Position numbers and translations under genes: made by a program. Under the pieces are notes generated by a model. That model worked only from the letters and a program-made list of their open reading frames with translations. It was not told the DNA's origin and ran no database searches. This document shows positions 17,932 to 26,719 of a stretch of 64,000 nt of DNA, one piece after another. The DNA is from Paractinoplanes rishiriensis (GTDB lineage Bacteria > Actinomycetota > Actinomycetes > Mycobacteriales > Micromonosporaceae), in NCBI RefSeq assembly GCF_016862375.1, contig NZ_BOMV01000007.1:124001-188000 (forward strand), in the 5' to 3' direction. How positions within the stretch are numbered: position 1 is the first letter of the stretch; every line of letters starts with the position of its first letter.

Positions 17932-19206
17932 CAGCGCCACGCATTCGACGTGCTGGGTCATCGGGAAGCAGTCGTACGCCCGCAGGTCGCGCAGCTCCCA
18001 GCCCAGTGAGCGGAAGGTGGCCAGGTCCCGGGCCAGCGCGGCCGGGTCGCAGGCCACATAGGCCACGGCACGCGGGCCGGCGGCAGCGATCCCACGGACC
18101 ACGCGGGCGCCGGCGCCGGCTCGCGGCGGGTCGAGCACCACGAGGTCGACCGGACCGGCCAGGTCACCGCGGTCCGGGCGGCGCCGGCTCAGGGCGACCT
18201 CGACCCGTGCCTCGACCACCTCGACCGCGGGCAGGTCGGCGAGGTTGGCCCGGGCCGCGGCGGCGCCGGTCGGCGACGACTCGACCACGGTGGTGCGGGC
18301 GCCGGTCCGAACGGCTACCGCCGCCGCGAACAGCCCGGCCCCGCCGTACAGGTCCCAGCACGTCTCACCCTCGGCGGGGCGGAGCAGTTCCAGCACGGTC
18401 GAGGTGAGCGTCTCGGCGGCGGCCGGGTGCACCTGCCAGAAATTCTCCGGGGCCAGGTGCCAGCGCCGCCCGGCGGCGACCTCGGCCACCTCGTGCGGCC
18501 CAGCCAGCCGGACCCGCCCGCCCGCGACGGTGTCGGCCGGGTCGTCGGTGGGCAGCGCGCCGGCGCCGGCCGGACGGGCCAGCACGGCGACGTCGCCGCC
18601 GGTCGAGGCGACCACCTCCACGGCGTCCGCGTCCGGCCAGTCCCGGGCCAGCAGGTCGAGCTCCTGGACGGCCGGGTGCGCGATCCGGCAGCGGTCGACC
18701 GGCACCACCTGGTGCGACCGGTGCTGGAGCAGCCCGGCCCGGCCGGTGGCGTCCACCGCGTACCGCACCCGGCTGCGCCACCCGAGCAGCTCGCCCGGGG
18801 GCAGGGCCTCCACCCGTACCGGGAAATTGATCTTGGCGAGACGCTCCAGCTGCTCCGCAACCACCGCGGTCTTCCAGCGCAGCTGGGCCTCGGCCGAGGC
18901 GTGCTGCAGGTCACAGCCGCCACACCCACCCGGATGGGCGTACGGGCAGGGCGGCGTCACCCGGTCCGGCGCGGCCTCGTGGATCTCCACGGCGTCGGCT
19001 CGCAGGTAGGCCTTGTGACGCTCGGTGATCTCGGCGGTGACCCGCTCGCCGGGCAGCGCGTGCCGGACGAAGAAGACCCGGCCGTCCAGCCGGGCCACGC
19101 AGTGCCCGCCATGCGCGGGCGCACCCACGGTGAGCTCGACGCGGTCGCCCTCGACCAGGTCGAGCGCGGGATCGGCAGAAGCGGGGTCGGCGGAGAACTT
19201 CGTCAC
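17920..19206 (-). CDS. TrmA/RumA-family RNA (uracil-5-)methyltransferase, iron-sulfur type
   Basis: 428 residues. An N-terminal TRAM-like domain (about 15-78) is followed by a cluster of cysteines (Cys87, Cys95, Cys98 in PCPYAHPGGCGGC, and a fourth in DRCRIAHP), the [4Fe-4S] arrangement of RlmD-type enzymes. The SAM fold follows (WDLYGGAGLFAAAV), then DPPRAGAG and the catalytic Cys in VACDPAALARD. The substrate, rRNA or tRNA uridine, cannot be told from sequence. The GTG start overlaps the transporter stop (GTGA), so they are coupled. Confidence 0.88.
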   Translation of the reverse strand: MTKFSADPASADPALDLVEGDRVELTVGAPAHGGHCVARLDGRVFFVRHALPGERVTAEITERHKAYLRADAVEIHEAAPDRVTPPCPYAHPGGCGGCDLQHASAEAQLRWKTAVVAEQLERLAKINFPVRVEALPPGELLGWRSRVRYAVDATGRAGLLQHRSHQVVPVDRCRIAHPAVQELDLLARDWPDADAVEVVASTGGDVAVLARPAGAGALPTDDPADTVAGGRVRLAGPHEVAEVAAGRRWHLAPENFWQVHPAAAETLTSTVLELLRPAEGETCWDLYGGAGLFAAAVAVRTGARTTVVESSPTGAAAARANLADLPAVEVVEARVEVALSRRRPDRGDLAGPVDLVVLDPPRAGAGARVVRGIAAAGPRAVAYVACDPAALARDLATFRSLGWELRDLRAYDCFPMTQHVECVALLTR

Positions 19207-21236
19207 GTGCGGGTGTCCTCGGATTCGGAGGGGATGTCGTCGCCGGAGCGGGTCCGGGGGCCGCGGGCCGGCGCCCGGATCAGGCCCCGGTCCAGGCGGT
19301 CCAGGTCGCGGTCCTGGCTGGAGCGCAACTGCCACGGCACGCTGGTCACCATCACGCCCGGCTCGAACAACAGCCGGCCCTTGATCCGCAGCGCGCTCTG
19401 GTTGTGCAGCAGATTCTCCCACCAGCGGCCGACCACGTACTCGGGCACGAACACCGACACCACGTCCCGCGGCGAACTGCGGCGCATGCCCTTCACGAAG
19501 TCGATGATCGGGCGGCTGATCTCCCGGTACGGCGAGTCGACCACGGTGAGCGGAACCGGAATCTGCCGGCGCTCCCACTCCTCCTGGATCTGCCGGGTGT
19601 CCTTGTCGTCCACGTTCACGGTGACCGCGGTGAGCGAGTCCGGGCGGGTGGCCTGCGCGTACGCCACCGCACGCAGGGTGGGCAGGTGCACCTTGCTGAC
19701 CAGCACCACGGCGTGGTTGCGGCTGGGCAGCACCGGGCGCTCGTCGGTGGGCGCCAGCTCGGCCGCCACCCGGGTGTAGTGCTTGTGGATGCCCAGCATG
19801 GTCACGTAGATGACCACCATGGCGGCGATCGCGATCCAGGCGCCGTGGGTGAACTTGGTGATCAGCACCACGATCAGCACGGCGCCGGTCAGGCCCATCC
19901 CGAACGCGTTGATCGCCCGGGACCGGACCATCCGGCGGCGCCGTTCCGGGTCGCGCTGGATCCGCAGCAGCCGGTTCCAGTGCCGGATCATCCCGGCCTG
20001 GGACAGCGTGAACGACACGAACACGCCCACGATGTAGAGCTGGATCAGCCGGGTGGTCTCCGCCTGGAACGCCACCACCAGCACCGACGCGGCCACCGCG
20101 AGAAAGACGATGCCGTTCGAGAAGGCCAGCCGGTCGCCGCGGGTGTGCAGCTGGCGGGGCAGGTAGCGGTCCTGGGCCAGGATCGAGCCGAGCACCGGGA
20201 AGCCGTTGAACGCGGTGTTGGCGGCCAGGAACAGGATCAGGGCGGTGACCGCGCCGACCACGTACAGCATGATCGATCCGGAGCCGAAGACCGTCTCGCC
20301 GAGCTGGGTGGTGACCGTCTTCTGCTCGTAGCCGGGCGGGCCGGACACGATCTGGGTGAGCGGGTCCTCGACGTACTGGAGATGGGTGGCCTTCGCCAGC
20401 AGGACGATGCCGATCAGCATGAAGATCGCGATCCCGCCGAGCAGCATCAGCGTGGTGGCGGCGTTGCGGCTCTTGGGCGGCTTGAACGCGGGTACGCCGT
20501 TCGAGATGGCCTCGACACCGGTGAGCGCCGCGCAGCCCGACGAGAACGTCCGCAACAGCAGATAGGCGAACGCGAGGCTGCTCAGGTGCCCGTGCTCGGC
20601 GACGATCTGCAGGTCGGCGCTGGGCGCCCGGAGGTCGTGGCCGAGGGCGTACTCGCGGAACAGCCCGGTGCCGACCATGCCCACGATCACGACGACGAAC
20701 AGGTAGGTCGGAACGGCGAACGCGGTGCCGGACTCCCGCATGCCGCGCAGGTTGAGCGCGGTGAGCAGGGCGATGGCGCCGATCGCGAAGGGGACCTTGT
20801 GGGTGTCGACGAACGGGATGACCGAGCCGAGGTTGTTGACGCCGGCCGCGGTCGACACGGCGACCGTGAGGATGTAGTCGACCAGCAGCGCGCTGGCCAC
20901 CCCGAGCCCCGCCCGGGGACCGAGGTTGACCGTGGCCACCTCGTAGTCGCCGCCGCCGGACGGGTAGGCGTGCACGGTCTGCCGGTAGCTGGCCACCACC
21001 GTGATCATCACCACGGCCACGGCCAGCGCGACCCAGGGCGAGTACAGGTACGCGGTCGCGCCGGCGATCGAGAGGGTCAGCAGGATCTCGTCCGGCGCGT
21101 ACGCGACGCTCGACAGCGCGTCGCTGGCGAACACCGGCAGCGCGATCCGCTTGGGCAGCAGCGTGTGCTGCAGCTTGTCGGAGCGGAACGGCCGGCCGAG
21201 CAGCAACCGCTTGGCGAGGGAGGTGGGTCTTGCCAC
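19203..21236 (-). CDS. KimA-type potassium transporter (APC/KUP-like permease)
   Basis: About 677 residues with roughly 12 membrane segments in the first 480 and a soluble C-terminal domain. It matches the Bacillus KimA (YdaO) pattern segment by segment: LLLGRPFRSDKL, FASDALSSVAYAPDE, AYPSGGGDYEVA, LVDYILTVAVS, FSSGCAALTGVEAISNGVPAF and AANTAFNGFPVLGSILAQDRYLPRQ. KimA is a proton-coupled high-affinity potassium importer inhibited by c-di-AMP. Two TrkA-type proteins are transcribed divergently next door, which supports a potassium role. I prefer the GTG at 21236, eight bases after a -10-like TACGCT; TTG at 21245 is the alternative. Confidence 0.85.
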   Translation of the reverse strand: MARPTSLAKRLLLGRPFRSDKLQHTLLPKRIALPVFASDALSSVAYAPDEILLTLSIAGATAYLYSPWVALAVAVVMITVVASYRQTVHAYPSGGGDYEVATVNLGPRAGLGVASALLVDYILTVAVSTAAGVNNLGSVIPFVDTHKVPFAIGAIALLTALNLRGMRESGTAFAVPTYLFVVVIVGMVGTGLFREYALGHDLRAPSADLQIVAEHGHLSSLAFAYLLLRTFSSGCAALTGVEAISNGVPAFKPPKSRNAATTLMLLGGIAIFMLIGIVLLAKATHLQYVEDPLTQIVSGPPGYEQKTVTTQLGETVFGSGSIMLYVVGAVTALILFLAANTAFNGFPVLGSILAQDRYLPRQLHTRGDRLAFSNGIVFLAVAASVLVVAFQAETTRLIQLYIVGVFVSFTLSQAGMIRHWNRLLRIQRDPERRRRMVRSRAINAFGMGLTGAVLIVVLITKFTHGAWIAIAAMVVIYVTMLGIHKHYTRVAAELAPTDERPVLPSRNHAVVLVSKVHLPTLRAVAYAQATRPDSLTAVTVNVDDKDTRQIQEEWERRQIPVPLTVVDSPYREISRPIIDFVKGMRRSSPRDVVSVFVPEYVVGRWWENLLHNQSALRIKGRLLFEPGVMVTSVPWQLRSSQDRDLDRLDRGLIRAPARGPRTRSGDDIPSESEDTRT

Positions 21237-21349
21237 GAGTGCCAAGCGTACGGGCGGGAGGTTGACCGCGTATGCCGCCCCGGGCGCCGTTCGTCGCGGG
21301 CTCGTGACACCCTCTCTCAGGTGAGGACCGACCGGGGAGGGTGCGTACC

Positions 21350-22015
21350 GTGCACATCGTGATCATGGGGTGTGGCCGCCTCGGTTCCACGCTCGCGCAC
21401 AACCTCGACGGCCGGGGTCACTCGGTCGCGGTCATCGACCAGAACTCGGACGCCTTCCGCCGGCTCGGCGCCGACTTCAACGGCACCACGGTGACCGGCA
21501 TCGGCTTCGACCGGGACGTGCTGCGGACCGCCGGCATCGAGCGGGCCGACGCGTTCGCGGCCGTCTCCAGCGGCGACAACTCCAACATCATCTCGGCCCG
21601 GCTGGCCCGCGAGACGTTCGGCGTTTCCCGGGTGGTGGCCCGCATCTACGACGCCCGCCGGGCCCAGGTCTACGAGCGGCTCGGCATCCCCACGGTGGCT
21701 ACCATCCGGTGGGCCGCCGACCGGATGGTCCGGCACCTGGTGCCGGAGGGCCGGGTCGAGGTGTTCCGCGACCCGACCAGCGTCATCTCCATCGTCGAGG
21801 TGCCGCTGCACCGGGACTGGGTGGGCCGCACCGTCAAGACGCTCGAGGAGCAGAGCGGCGCCCGGGTGGCCTACCTGATGCGCTTCGGCATGGGCACGCT
21901 GGGCACCCCGTCCACCGTGCTGCAGGACGGCGACCAAGTCTTCATGCTGGTCACCGACGAGACGGTGCAGGCCGTCCTGGACATCGGCTCGCTGGCTCAC
22001 AAGGAGGGACGCTGA
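21350..22015 (+). CDS. TrkA-type potassium uptake regulatory protein (first of two)
   Basis: 221 residues. An NAD-binding RCK_N fold opens the protein (IVIMGCGRLGSTLA, then VIDQNSDAF with the ribose-binding acidic residue), and an RCK_C domain ends it. It corresponds to CeoB of mycobacteria, a cytoplasmic regulator of potassium transport. The GTG at 21350 has GGGGAGGG at good spacing; the GTG at 21341 is too close to that site. The second paralogue begins 2 bases after the stop, and the divergent neighbour is a KimA-type transporter. No Trk/Ktr membrane subunit is in the window. Confidence 0.9.
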   Translation: MHIVIMGCGRLGSTLAHNLDGRGHSVAVIDQNSDAFRRLGADFNGTTVTGIGFDRDVLRTAGIERADAFAAVSSGDNSNIISARLARETFGVSRVVARIYDARRAQVYERLGIPTVATIRWAADRMVRHLVPEGRVEVFRDPTSVISIVEVPLHRDWVGRTVKTLEEQSGARVAYLMRFGMGTLGTPSTVLQDGDQVFMLVTDETVQAVLDIGSLAHKEGR

Positions 22016-22017
22016 TC

Positions 22018-22695
22018 ATGCGGATCGCCATCGCCGGGGCCGGCAACGTGGGCCGGTCGATCGCCCAGGAACTGATCGGTAACGGCCACCGGGTCATGCT
22101 GATCGAGCGCCAGCCCCGCCAGTTGCAGCCCGACCGGGTGCCCGAGGCCGAGTGGGTGCTGGCCGACGCCTGCGAGCTGAGCAGCCTTGAGGAGGCCGAC
22201 GTGGCCGGCTGCGACGTGGTGGTGGCCGCCACCGGCGACGACAAGGCCAACCTGGTGGTCTCGCTGCTGGCCAAGACCGAGTTCGCGGTGCCCCGGGTGG
22301 TGGCCAGGGTCAACCGGGCGGAGAACGAGTGGCTGTTCACCGAGCAGTGGGGCGTGGACGTCTCGGTCAGCAAGCCGCGCCTGATGGCCGCCCTGGTCGA
22401 GGAGGCGGTCACGGTCGGCGACCTGGTCCGGCTCATGACCTTCCGGCAGGGCGAGGCCAACCTGGTCGAGATCACCCTGCCCAAGGAGGCCCCCTACGAG
22501 GGCAAACCGGTGCGCAACGTGCCGCTGCCCCGGGATGCGGCGCTGGTGGCGATCCTGCGCGGCAAGCGGGTGCTGGTGCCGACCCCGGACGACACGCTGG
22601 AGTCCGGCGACGAGCTGATCTTCGTCTGCATCGCCGAGGTGGAGGACCAGATCCGGGCCGTGGTGCTCGGCAGCGAGAGCCGCGAGCTGGGCTAG
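22018..22695 (+). CDS. TrkA-type potassium uptake regulatory protein (second of two)
   Basis: 225 residues with RCK_N (IAIAGAGNVGRSIAQEL, acidic Glu in MLIERQP) and RCK_C (LVEITLPKEAPYEGKPV) domains, matching mycobacterial CeoC. The two proteins differ enough to be complementary rather than redundant, for example as a hetero-oligomeric gating ring; that is inference. AAGGAGG upstream of the ATG is ideally spaced and lies inside the preceding gene's 3' end. Confidence 0.9.
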   Translation: MRIAIAGAGNVGRSIAQELIGNGHRVMLIERQPRQLQPDRVPEAEWVLADACELSSLEEADVAGCDVVVAATGDDKANLVVSLLAKTEFAVPRVVARVNRAENEWLFTEQWGVDVSVSKPRLMAALVEEAVTVGDLVRLMTFRQGEANLVEITLPKEAPYEGKPVRNVPLPRDAALVAILRGKRVLVPTPDDTLESGDELIFVCIAEVEDQIRAVVLGSESRELG

Positions 22696-22708
22696 GGCCT
22701 GGGCTGGG

Positions 22709-23500
22709 CTAGGCCGCCGGGGCCGCCTCGGCCTCGTCGACGTCTTCCTTCTGTGCCGAGGTCACCCGGTGGATGGCCCAGGCGGTGAACGCGAACGTGG
22801 CGGCGTAGATCGGCCAGCTGATCAGGATGCGCACGATGCCGAGCGCGTTCGCCTCGCCGAGCGCCCACAGGTAGTACTGGATGCCGGCCCGCAGGCTGAG
22901 CGACGCGACCCAGAGCAGGGTGAGCCACTGGAAGGTGCGGAACAGCCGGGCGTTGTCGTGCCAGTCCTGGTGGCCCTTGTTGGCCATGATCCCCCACGCG
23001 TACCCGATCAGGGGTTTGCGCACCACCACGGAGAGCAGCAGCACCGCGGCCTGGCCGAAGGTCAGCAGGATGCCGGGCAGGTAGAAGTCCTCGGCGTTGC
23101 CGGTGCGCCAGGCCAGGAACGCGCCCACCGCGATGCCGAACAGGCCGTTGACCGCGTGCCGCACCGGCTGCCGGCGGGCCAGCCGGAACGCACCGATGGC
23201 CAGCGCCGAGAACACCGCCCCGCCGATCGCCCAGTACAGCGCGGTGCGCTTGTCGAGGCCGATGACCGACTCGCCGAGCAGGACGTTGAACAGCACGAAC
23301 GCCAGCACCGGGAGGCTGGACTCGACGAGCCCGCGGACGCCGCCCAACTGCTCGGCGATCTGCTCGCTCATCGACGGGAAGGGTTCGTCGTCGTCCTCGC
23401 GCTCGGCAACCGGGTGGAGGTCGAGCTCCTCGACGACCTCCTCGGCGAGCCGCTCCTCCACGGTTTCGTGCGCGGCGTGACGCGGCTCGCTGCCACTCAC
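22709..23500 (-). CDS. DUF3159 membrane protein
   Basis: 263 residues. An acidic N-terminus of about 55 residues precedes five to six membrane segments; the stretch IMANKGHQDWHDN and the hydrophobic pattern match DUF3159, an actinobacterial family of unknown function. It is almost always found beside dut, DUF3710 and an OB-fold protein, as here. The start overlaps the stop of the OB-fold gene by 4 bases. No catalytic motif is visible. Confidence 0.85.
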   Translation of the reverse strand: MSGSEPRHAAHETVEERLAEEVVEELDLHPVAEREDDDEPFPSMSEQIAEQLGGVRGLVESSLPVLAFVLFNVLLGESVIGLDKRTALYWAIGGAVFSALAIGAFRLARRQPVRHAVNGLFGIAVGAFLAWRTGNAEDFYLPGILLTFGQAAVLLLSVVVRKPLIGYAWGIMANKGHQDWHDNARLFRTFQWLTLLWVASLSLRAGIQYYLWALGEANALGIVRILISWPIYAATFAFTAWAIHRVTSAQKEDVDEAEAAPAA

Positions 23501-23874
23501 CGGGGCGCCTCCAGCTCGTAGTACGGGTTGTAGATCACCTTACGGTCGTCCCGGATCGCGATCCGGCCACGCGCGGTGAGCTGCCGGCCCGGTTCGATGC
23601 CGGCGATGGAGCGGCGGCCCAGGAACACGAGGGTCACCACGTCGCTGCCGTCGTAGAGGTCGGCCTCCAGCGTCGGCAGGTTGGTCCGAGGAGTGTACGC
23701 CACCGTGCGCAGCCGGCCCGACACCGAGACGACCTGACCGCGGTGACACTCACCGGCCGGCACGGCGCCGCACTCGGCGCTCTCCCGCTGGAGTTCGCGC
23801 GCGTCGAGCTCGGAGTCGGTTGCGGTCAGCCGGTCGAGGAATTTGCGCAGGCCGGTGCGCTCATCGGTCGTCAT
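23497..23874 (-). CDS. Small OB-fold nucleic-acid-binding protein
   Basis: 125 residues. The central part (about 40-120) is a single OB-fold of the tRNA-anticodon type: GQVVSVSGRLRTVAY, LEADLYDGSDVVTLVFLG, LTARGRIAIRDDRKVIYNPYYEL. The N-terminus resembles a short helical arm. In actinobacteria this gene is regularly paired with DUF3159. Single-stranded nucleic-acid binding is inferred from the fold only. It is coupled to the DUF3159 gene by an ATGA overlap. Confidence 0.82.
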   Translation of the reverse strand: MTTDERTGLRKFLDRLTATDSELDARELQRESAECGAVPAGECHRGQVVSVSGRLRTVAYTPRTNLPTLEADLYDGSDVVTLVFLGRRSIAGIEPGRQLTARGRIAIRDDRKVIYNPYYELEAPR

Positions 23875-23900
23875 GACCTCTCCTCACGCCCGCCGGGGAT

Positions 23901-23973
23901 GGACGGCACAGTGTGGGCATGTGCCGTCCCTACACGGTACGCCGGAACGGCCACCGGTGACCTCCGTCACCGG
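23901..23973. terminator. Two consecutive hairpins after the dut-DUF3710 operon
   Basis: GGACGGCAC / GTGCCGTCC forms a 9-bp stem at 23901-23929, and CCGGTGAC / GTCACCGG an 8-bp stem with a 4-base loop at 23954-23973. Both lie in the 102-bp gap between DUF3710 and the OB-fold gene. The second is 3 bases from the DUF3710 stop, as expected for its terminator. Confidence 0.65.
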
Positions 23974-23976
23974 CGG

Positions 23977-24672
23977 CTAAATGGGTGCGCGGCCGTTGGC
24001 GCCGGGCTGGGCCGGGCCGTCGTGCTCGTGCTCGCCCTCCTGCGCCTGCTCGGTCATCTCCTTGGGCAGCCGCAGCGGCAGCGCTTCGCGGACCGGCCGG
24101 GCCTCGTCGTCGCGGACCACCACGAGACCGGACAGCACCACGCCGAGCGCGCCCTCGCGGTTCCGGTCGGCCGCGGCCGCGCCCTGAAAGAGTGCCCGGA
24201 CCATCCAGCGCGGCCCGTCCACCCCGACGAACCGCACGTCGGCCGGCCCGTCCGGGGTGTTGACCCGGGCGGTCAGCTCGACGCCGTACGGGCCCTGGAT
24301 CTCACGCGGCGTGACCCCGTCGGCGGTCATCGCCCCGGCGATCTCCTCGCGGACCTCGTTCCAGATGCCCTCGCTGCGCGGCGCCGCGAACACGCCGAGT
24401 TGCAGCGCGCTCTCGCCGTCGACCAGCACGATCTGCTCGACGCCGCCGTCCGGGTTGGCCTGCACCCGGACCTCGACGCCCTCGACCGCGGGGATCTGGA
24501 GGCTGCCGAGGTCGAGCCGCTGCACGCCCTCGGGAGCGTGCTTGACGTCCCACGGGCCCTGCTCGGGCACCGGAGGCTCGCCGTCGGCCGCGAGGCTGTT
24601 GGCGAGGGCCTCGGACGGTGGTGCGTCGGCCGCACGAACGTGCTTGGGACCGCCGCGCTTGCGGGAGAACAT
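23977..24672 (-). CDS. DUF3710 protein
   Basis: 231 residues, soluble. Characteristic stretches are GPWDVKHAP near residue 40, LDLGSLQIPAVEGVEVRVQ and VDGPRWMVRALFQG. DUF3710 is actinobacterial, unknown in function and nearly always next to dut. The ATG at 24672 has GGAAGG at good spacing; GTGs at 24675 and 24681 are possible but too close to that site. It lies 15 bases after dut and is surely in the same operon. Confidence 0.85.
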   Translation of the reverse strand: MFSRKRGGPKHVRAADAPPSEALANSLAADGEPPVPEQGPWDVKHAPEGVQRLDLGSLQIPAVEGVEVRVQANPDGGVEQIVLVDGESALQLGVFAAPRSEGIWNEVREEIAGAMTADGVTPREIQGPYGVELTARVNTPDGPADVRFVGVDGPRWMVRALFQGAAAADRNREGALGVVLSGLVVVRDDEARPVREALPLRLPKEMTEQAQEGEHEHDGPAQPGANGRAPI

Positions 24673-24687
24673 CACTGCCACCTTCCG

Positions 24688-25146
24688 TTAGATTTCCAGC
24701 GCCTGGTGGCCACCGGTCGACCCGTGCCCGCCGGCGCCGCGTGCCGTGTCGTCGAGCGAGTCGACCACCTCGAACGCCGCCCGCTCGACCCGCTGCACGA
24801 CCAGCTGGGCGATGCGGTCCCCGCGGGAGATCTTGACGGTGTTCGCCGGGTCGTGATTGACGAGGATCACCATGATTTCGCCGCGGTAGCCGGCGTCGAC
24901 CGTACCGGGCGCGTTGAGGACCGTCACACCGAGGCGTGCCGCGAGTCCGGAGCGTGGATGCACCAGGCCCACGTAGCCCTCCGGGATCGCCACCGCGATG
25001 CCGGTGCGGACCTTGGCCCGGTGACCGGGGGCCAGCTCGACCTCCTCGGCGGCGACCAGGTCGGCGCCGGCGTCACCGGGATGCGCGTACTCGGGCAGCG
25101 GCAGGTCGGGGTCCAGCCGGCGGATCGGGATCACAACGTCGGTCAA
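24688..25146 (-). CDS. dut: Deoxyuridine 5'-triphosphate nucleotidohydrolase (dUTPase)
   Basis: 152 residues from the TTG at 25146, close to the 154 of the mycobacterial enzyme. All five trimeric dUTPase motifs are present: [40 protein letters not shown] and the C-terminal GHGSTGGH arm. It hydrolyses dUTP to dUMP, keeping uracil out of DNA. GAAGGA lies nine bases before the TTG. A longer reading from 25200 would add an unmatched 18-residue extension and run into the divergent promoter. Confidence 0.93.
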   Translation of the reverse strand: MTDVVIPIRRLDPDLPLPEYAHPGDAGADLVAAEEVELAPGHRAKVRTGIAVAIPEGYVGLVHPRSGLAARLGVTVLNAPGTVDAGYRGEIMVILVNHDPANTVKISRGDRIAQLVVQRVERAAFEVVDSLDDTARGAGGHGSTGGHQALEI

Positions 25147-25242
25147 GGCTGAGCGTCCTTCATGCTGAGGGTTCTTCGATCGAGCGGGGAGGGCGAGCAC
25201 TCACCCTGCCATCCTGCCGTGCCCGGCCATGGAGGCGCGCCG

Positions 25243-25248
25243 TACCCT
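25243..25248 (+). promoter_or_regulatory. Candidate -10 element for a leaderless DUF3093 transcript
   Basis: TACCCT lies 6 bases before the GTG start, with no Shine-Dalgarno sequence, the same layout as at the RNase D and psuG genes. Confidence 0.45.
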
Positions 25249-25254
25249 TCCAGG

Positions 25255-25746
25255 GTGACACCGCAGTCCCCCGCACGCACCGCCGCGCCGGCCGCCTATC
25301 TCGAACGGCTCCGGCTGTCCTGGTGGGGCTGGCTGGGCGGCGTGCTGCTCGCCCTGATCCTGGGCTTCGAGGTGCTGCTCGCGTTCAACGGCGTGCCGGC
25401 CTGGCTGGTGCTGCTGGTCCTGGCCCCGCTCACGGTGGCCGCCCTGCTCTGGATCGGGCGGATCCGGGTGGCGGTGACCGCCGCGGAGTTCCAGGTCGAC
25501 GACGCCCGGCTGCCGGTCACCGTGGTCGCCGACGTGATCGCGCTCGACGCCGACGGCAAACGGGAGGCGCTCGGCGTGGGCGCACACCCGCTCGCCTTCG
25601 TGATCCAGCGGCCGTGGATCGGCCCGGCCGTGCAGGTCCTGCTGGACGACCCGGCCGACCCCACCCCGTACTGGGTGGTCAGCACCCGGCGCCCGGTCGA
25701 GCTGGCCACCGCCCTGCTCGCGGCCCGCGACGCCCAGCGCCCCTAG
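25255..25746 (+). CDS. DUF3093 membrane protein
   Basis: 163 residues. Two adjacent membrane helices (about 27-67) are followed by a soluble domain with the DUF3093 pattern (IGRIRVAVTAAEFQVDDARLP and HPLAFVIQRPW). The family is actinobacterial, divergent from dut in many genomes, and of unknown function. The GTG at 25255 is supported by the -10-like TACCCT six bases upstream. Its TAG is shared with the CTA of the convergent gene, so the two stop codons lie in one CTAG. Confidence 0.83.
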   Translation: MTPQSPARTAAPAAYLERLRLSWWGWLGGVLLALILGFEVLLAFNGVPAWLVLLVLAPLTVAALLWIGRIRVAVTAAEFQVDDARLPVTVVADVIALDADGKREALGVGAHPLAFVIQRPWIGPAVQVLLDDPADPTPYWVVSTRRPVELATALLAARDAQRP

Positions 25747-26624
25747 GGCCTGTCCTGGGCCGACTCGATGACCTTGGCCGGGTTACGGCGGAGGTCCTTG
25801 GTCAGCTGCTCGCCGAGGGCGCGGGTGGCCCGCCGGTTGAGATAACCGGCCACCGCGGCACCGGTCAGCATCGGGCCCAGCGTGCTCAGACTGCGGCCGA
25901 ACCGGCGCAGCAGGCTCCTCTGCAGGTCGCGGCGGGCGGCCGTACCCAGCACGGTGGCCACGCCGACGCCGGGCAGCAGCGGGTTGATGCCGCGCTGCTG
26001 CGACCAGGCCTGCAACAGCCAGATGGCCCGGTGGGCCGGGGCGCCGGACACCGGGCGGCCGTACACCTCGTGCAACTCGCCGACCAGCTTGAGCTCGATC
26101 GCGACCACGGCCACGGTCTCGGCGGCCAGCAGCACCGGCATGGAGAGCAGGCTGGGCGTGGCGACCCACTCGACCGCGGCCACCCCGCCGCCCACCGCAC
26201 CGATCCCGGCGGTGCTGCGCGCGGCGTTGCGGATCAGGCGCTCGGCCAGGTCGTCGTCGGTCAGGCCCGGGAAGTGCCGGTGCAGCGTGGCCCGGTCGCG
26301 GACCGGCACGTGCGGCGAAACCTCGGTGACCACGTCGGCCATCCAGCGCAACGCCGCCTTGGGCCGGAACAGCTGGCCGAGCCCGCGCCGGCGGATGTCG
26401 CCGACCAGGCGGCCGAGCAGCTCACGGCGGCTGGCCGGCTCGAGGTTGTCGGAGGTCAGCTCGGCCACGGTGCGGCCCAGCCCGGCGTCGGCCGGCTCGA
26501 CCTCTGCGCCCGGCCCGATGTCTGTGGCGCGGTCCGGGTCTGTGGCGCGGTCCGGGTCGGTGGTGCGGTCCGGGTGGCTCACCCTCGTCCTCCCGTCGTG
26601 CTTCGCATCGGCTGCATGTGTCAT
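25743..26624 (-). CDS. Conserved actinobacterial protein of unknown function
   Basis: 293 residues. The N-terminus carries an Asp/Arg/Thr tandem repeat (DRATDPDRATD). Residues 50-290 contain two weakly hydrophobic helices (about 137-170, rich in Gly/Ala) and a basic C-terminus (RRDLQRSLLRRFGR). It resembles hypothetical proteins conserved beside dut in actinobacteria; I recognise no catalytic motif. Membrane association is plausible from the hydrophobic stretches but not certain. It is convergent with DUF3093, with a 4-bp overlap. Confidence 0.72.
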   Translation of the reverse strand: MTHAADAKHDGRTRVSHPDRTTDPDRATDPDRATDIGPGAEVEPADAGLGRTVAELTSDNLEPASRRELLGRLVGDIRRRGLGQLFRPKAALRWMADVVTEVSPHVPVRDRATLHRHFPGLTDDDLAERLIRNAARSTAGIGAVGGGVAAVEWVATPSLLSMPVLLAAETVAVVAIELKLVGELHEVYGRPVSGAPAHRAIWLLQAWSQQRGINPLLPGVGVATVLGTAARRDLQRSLLRRFGRSLSTLGPMLTGAAVAGYLNRRATRALGEQLTKDLRRNPAKVIESAQDRP

Positions 26625-26719
26625 GCCCCGTCTCCGGCCCTCTCCAAACTAGGGACCGGCTGCACGCCCGACCGCCACGCTGCGGCCGGGTAGGTTGACG
26701 CGCTGCGCGCGGGTGGCCG

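Noticed and set aside
21237..21349. c-di-AMP riboswitch before the KimA-type gene
   Set aside because: The divergent gap is only about 113 bp and shows none of the conserved blocks of that large riboswitch.
19207..21402. N-terminal extension of the RNA methyltransferase through the transporter region
   Set aside because: The upstream part is an out-of-frame shadow of the KimA-type gene; a GTG with coupled overlap gives a normal-length enzyme.
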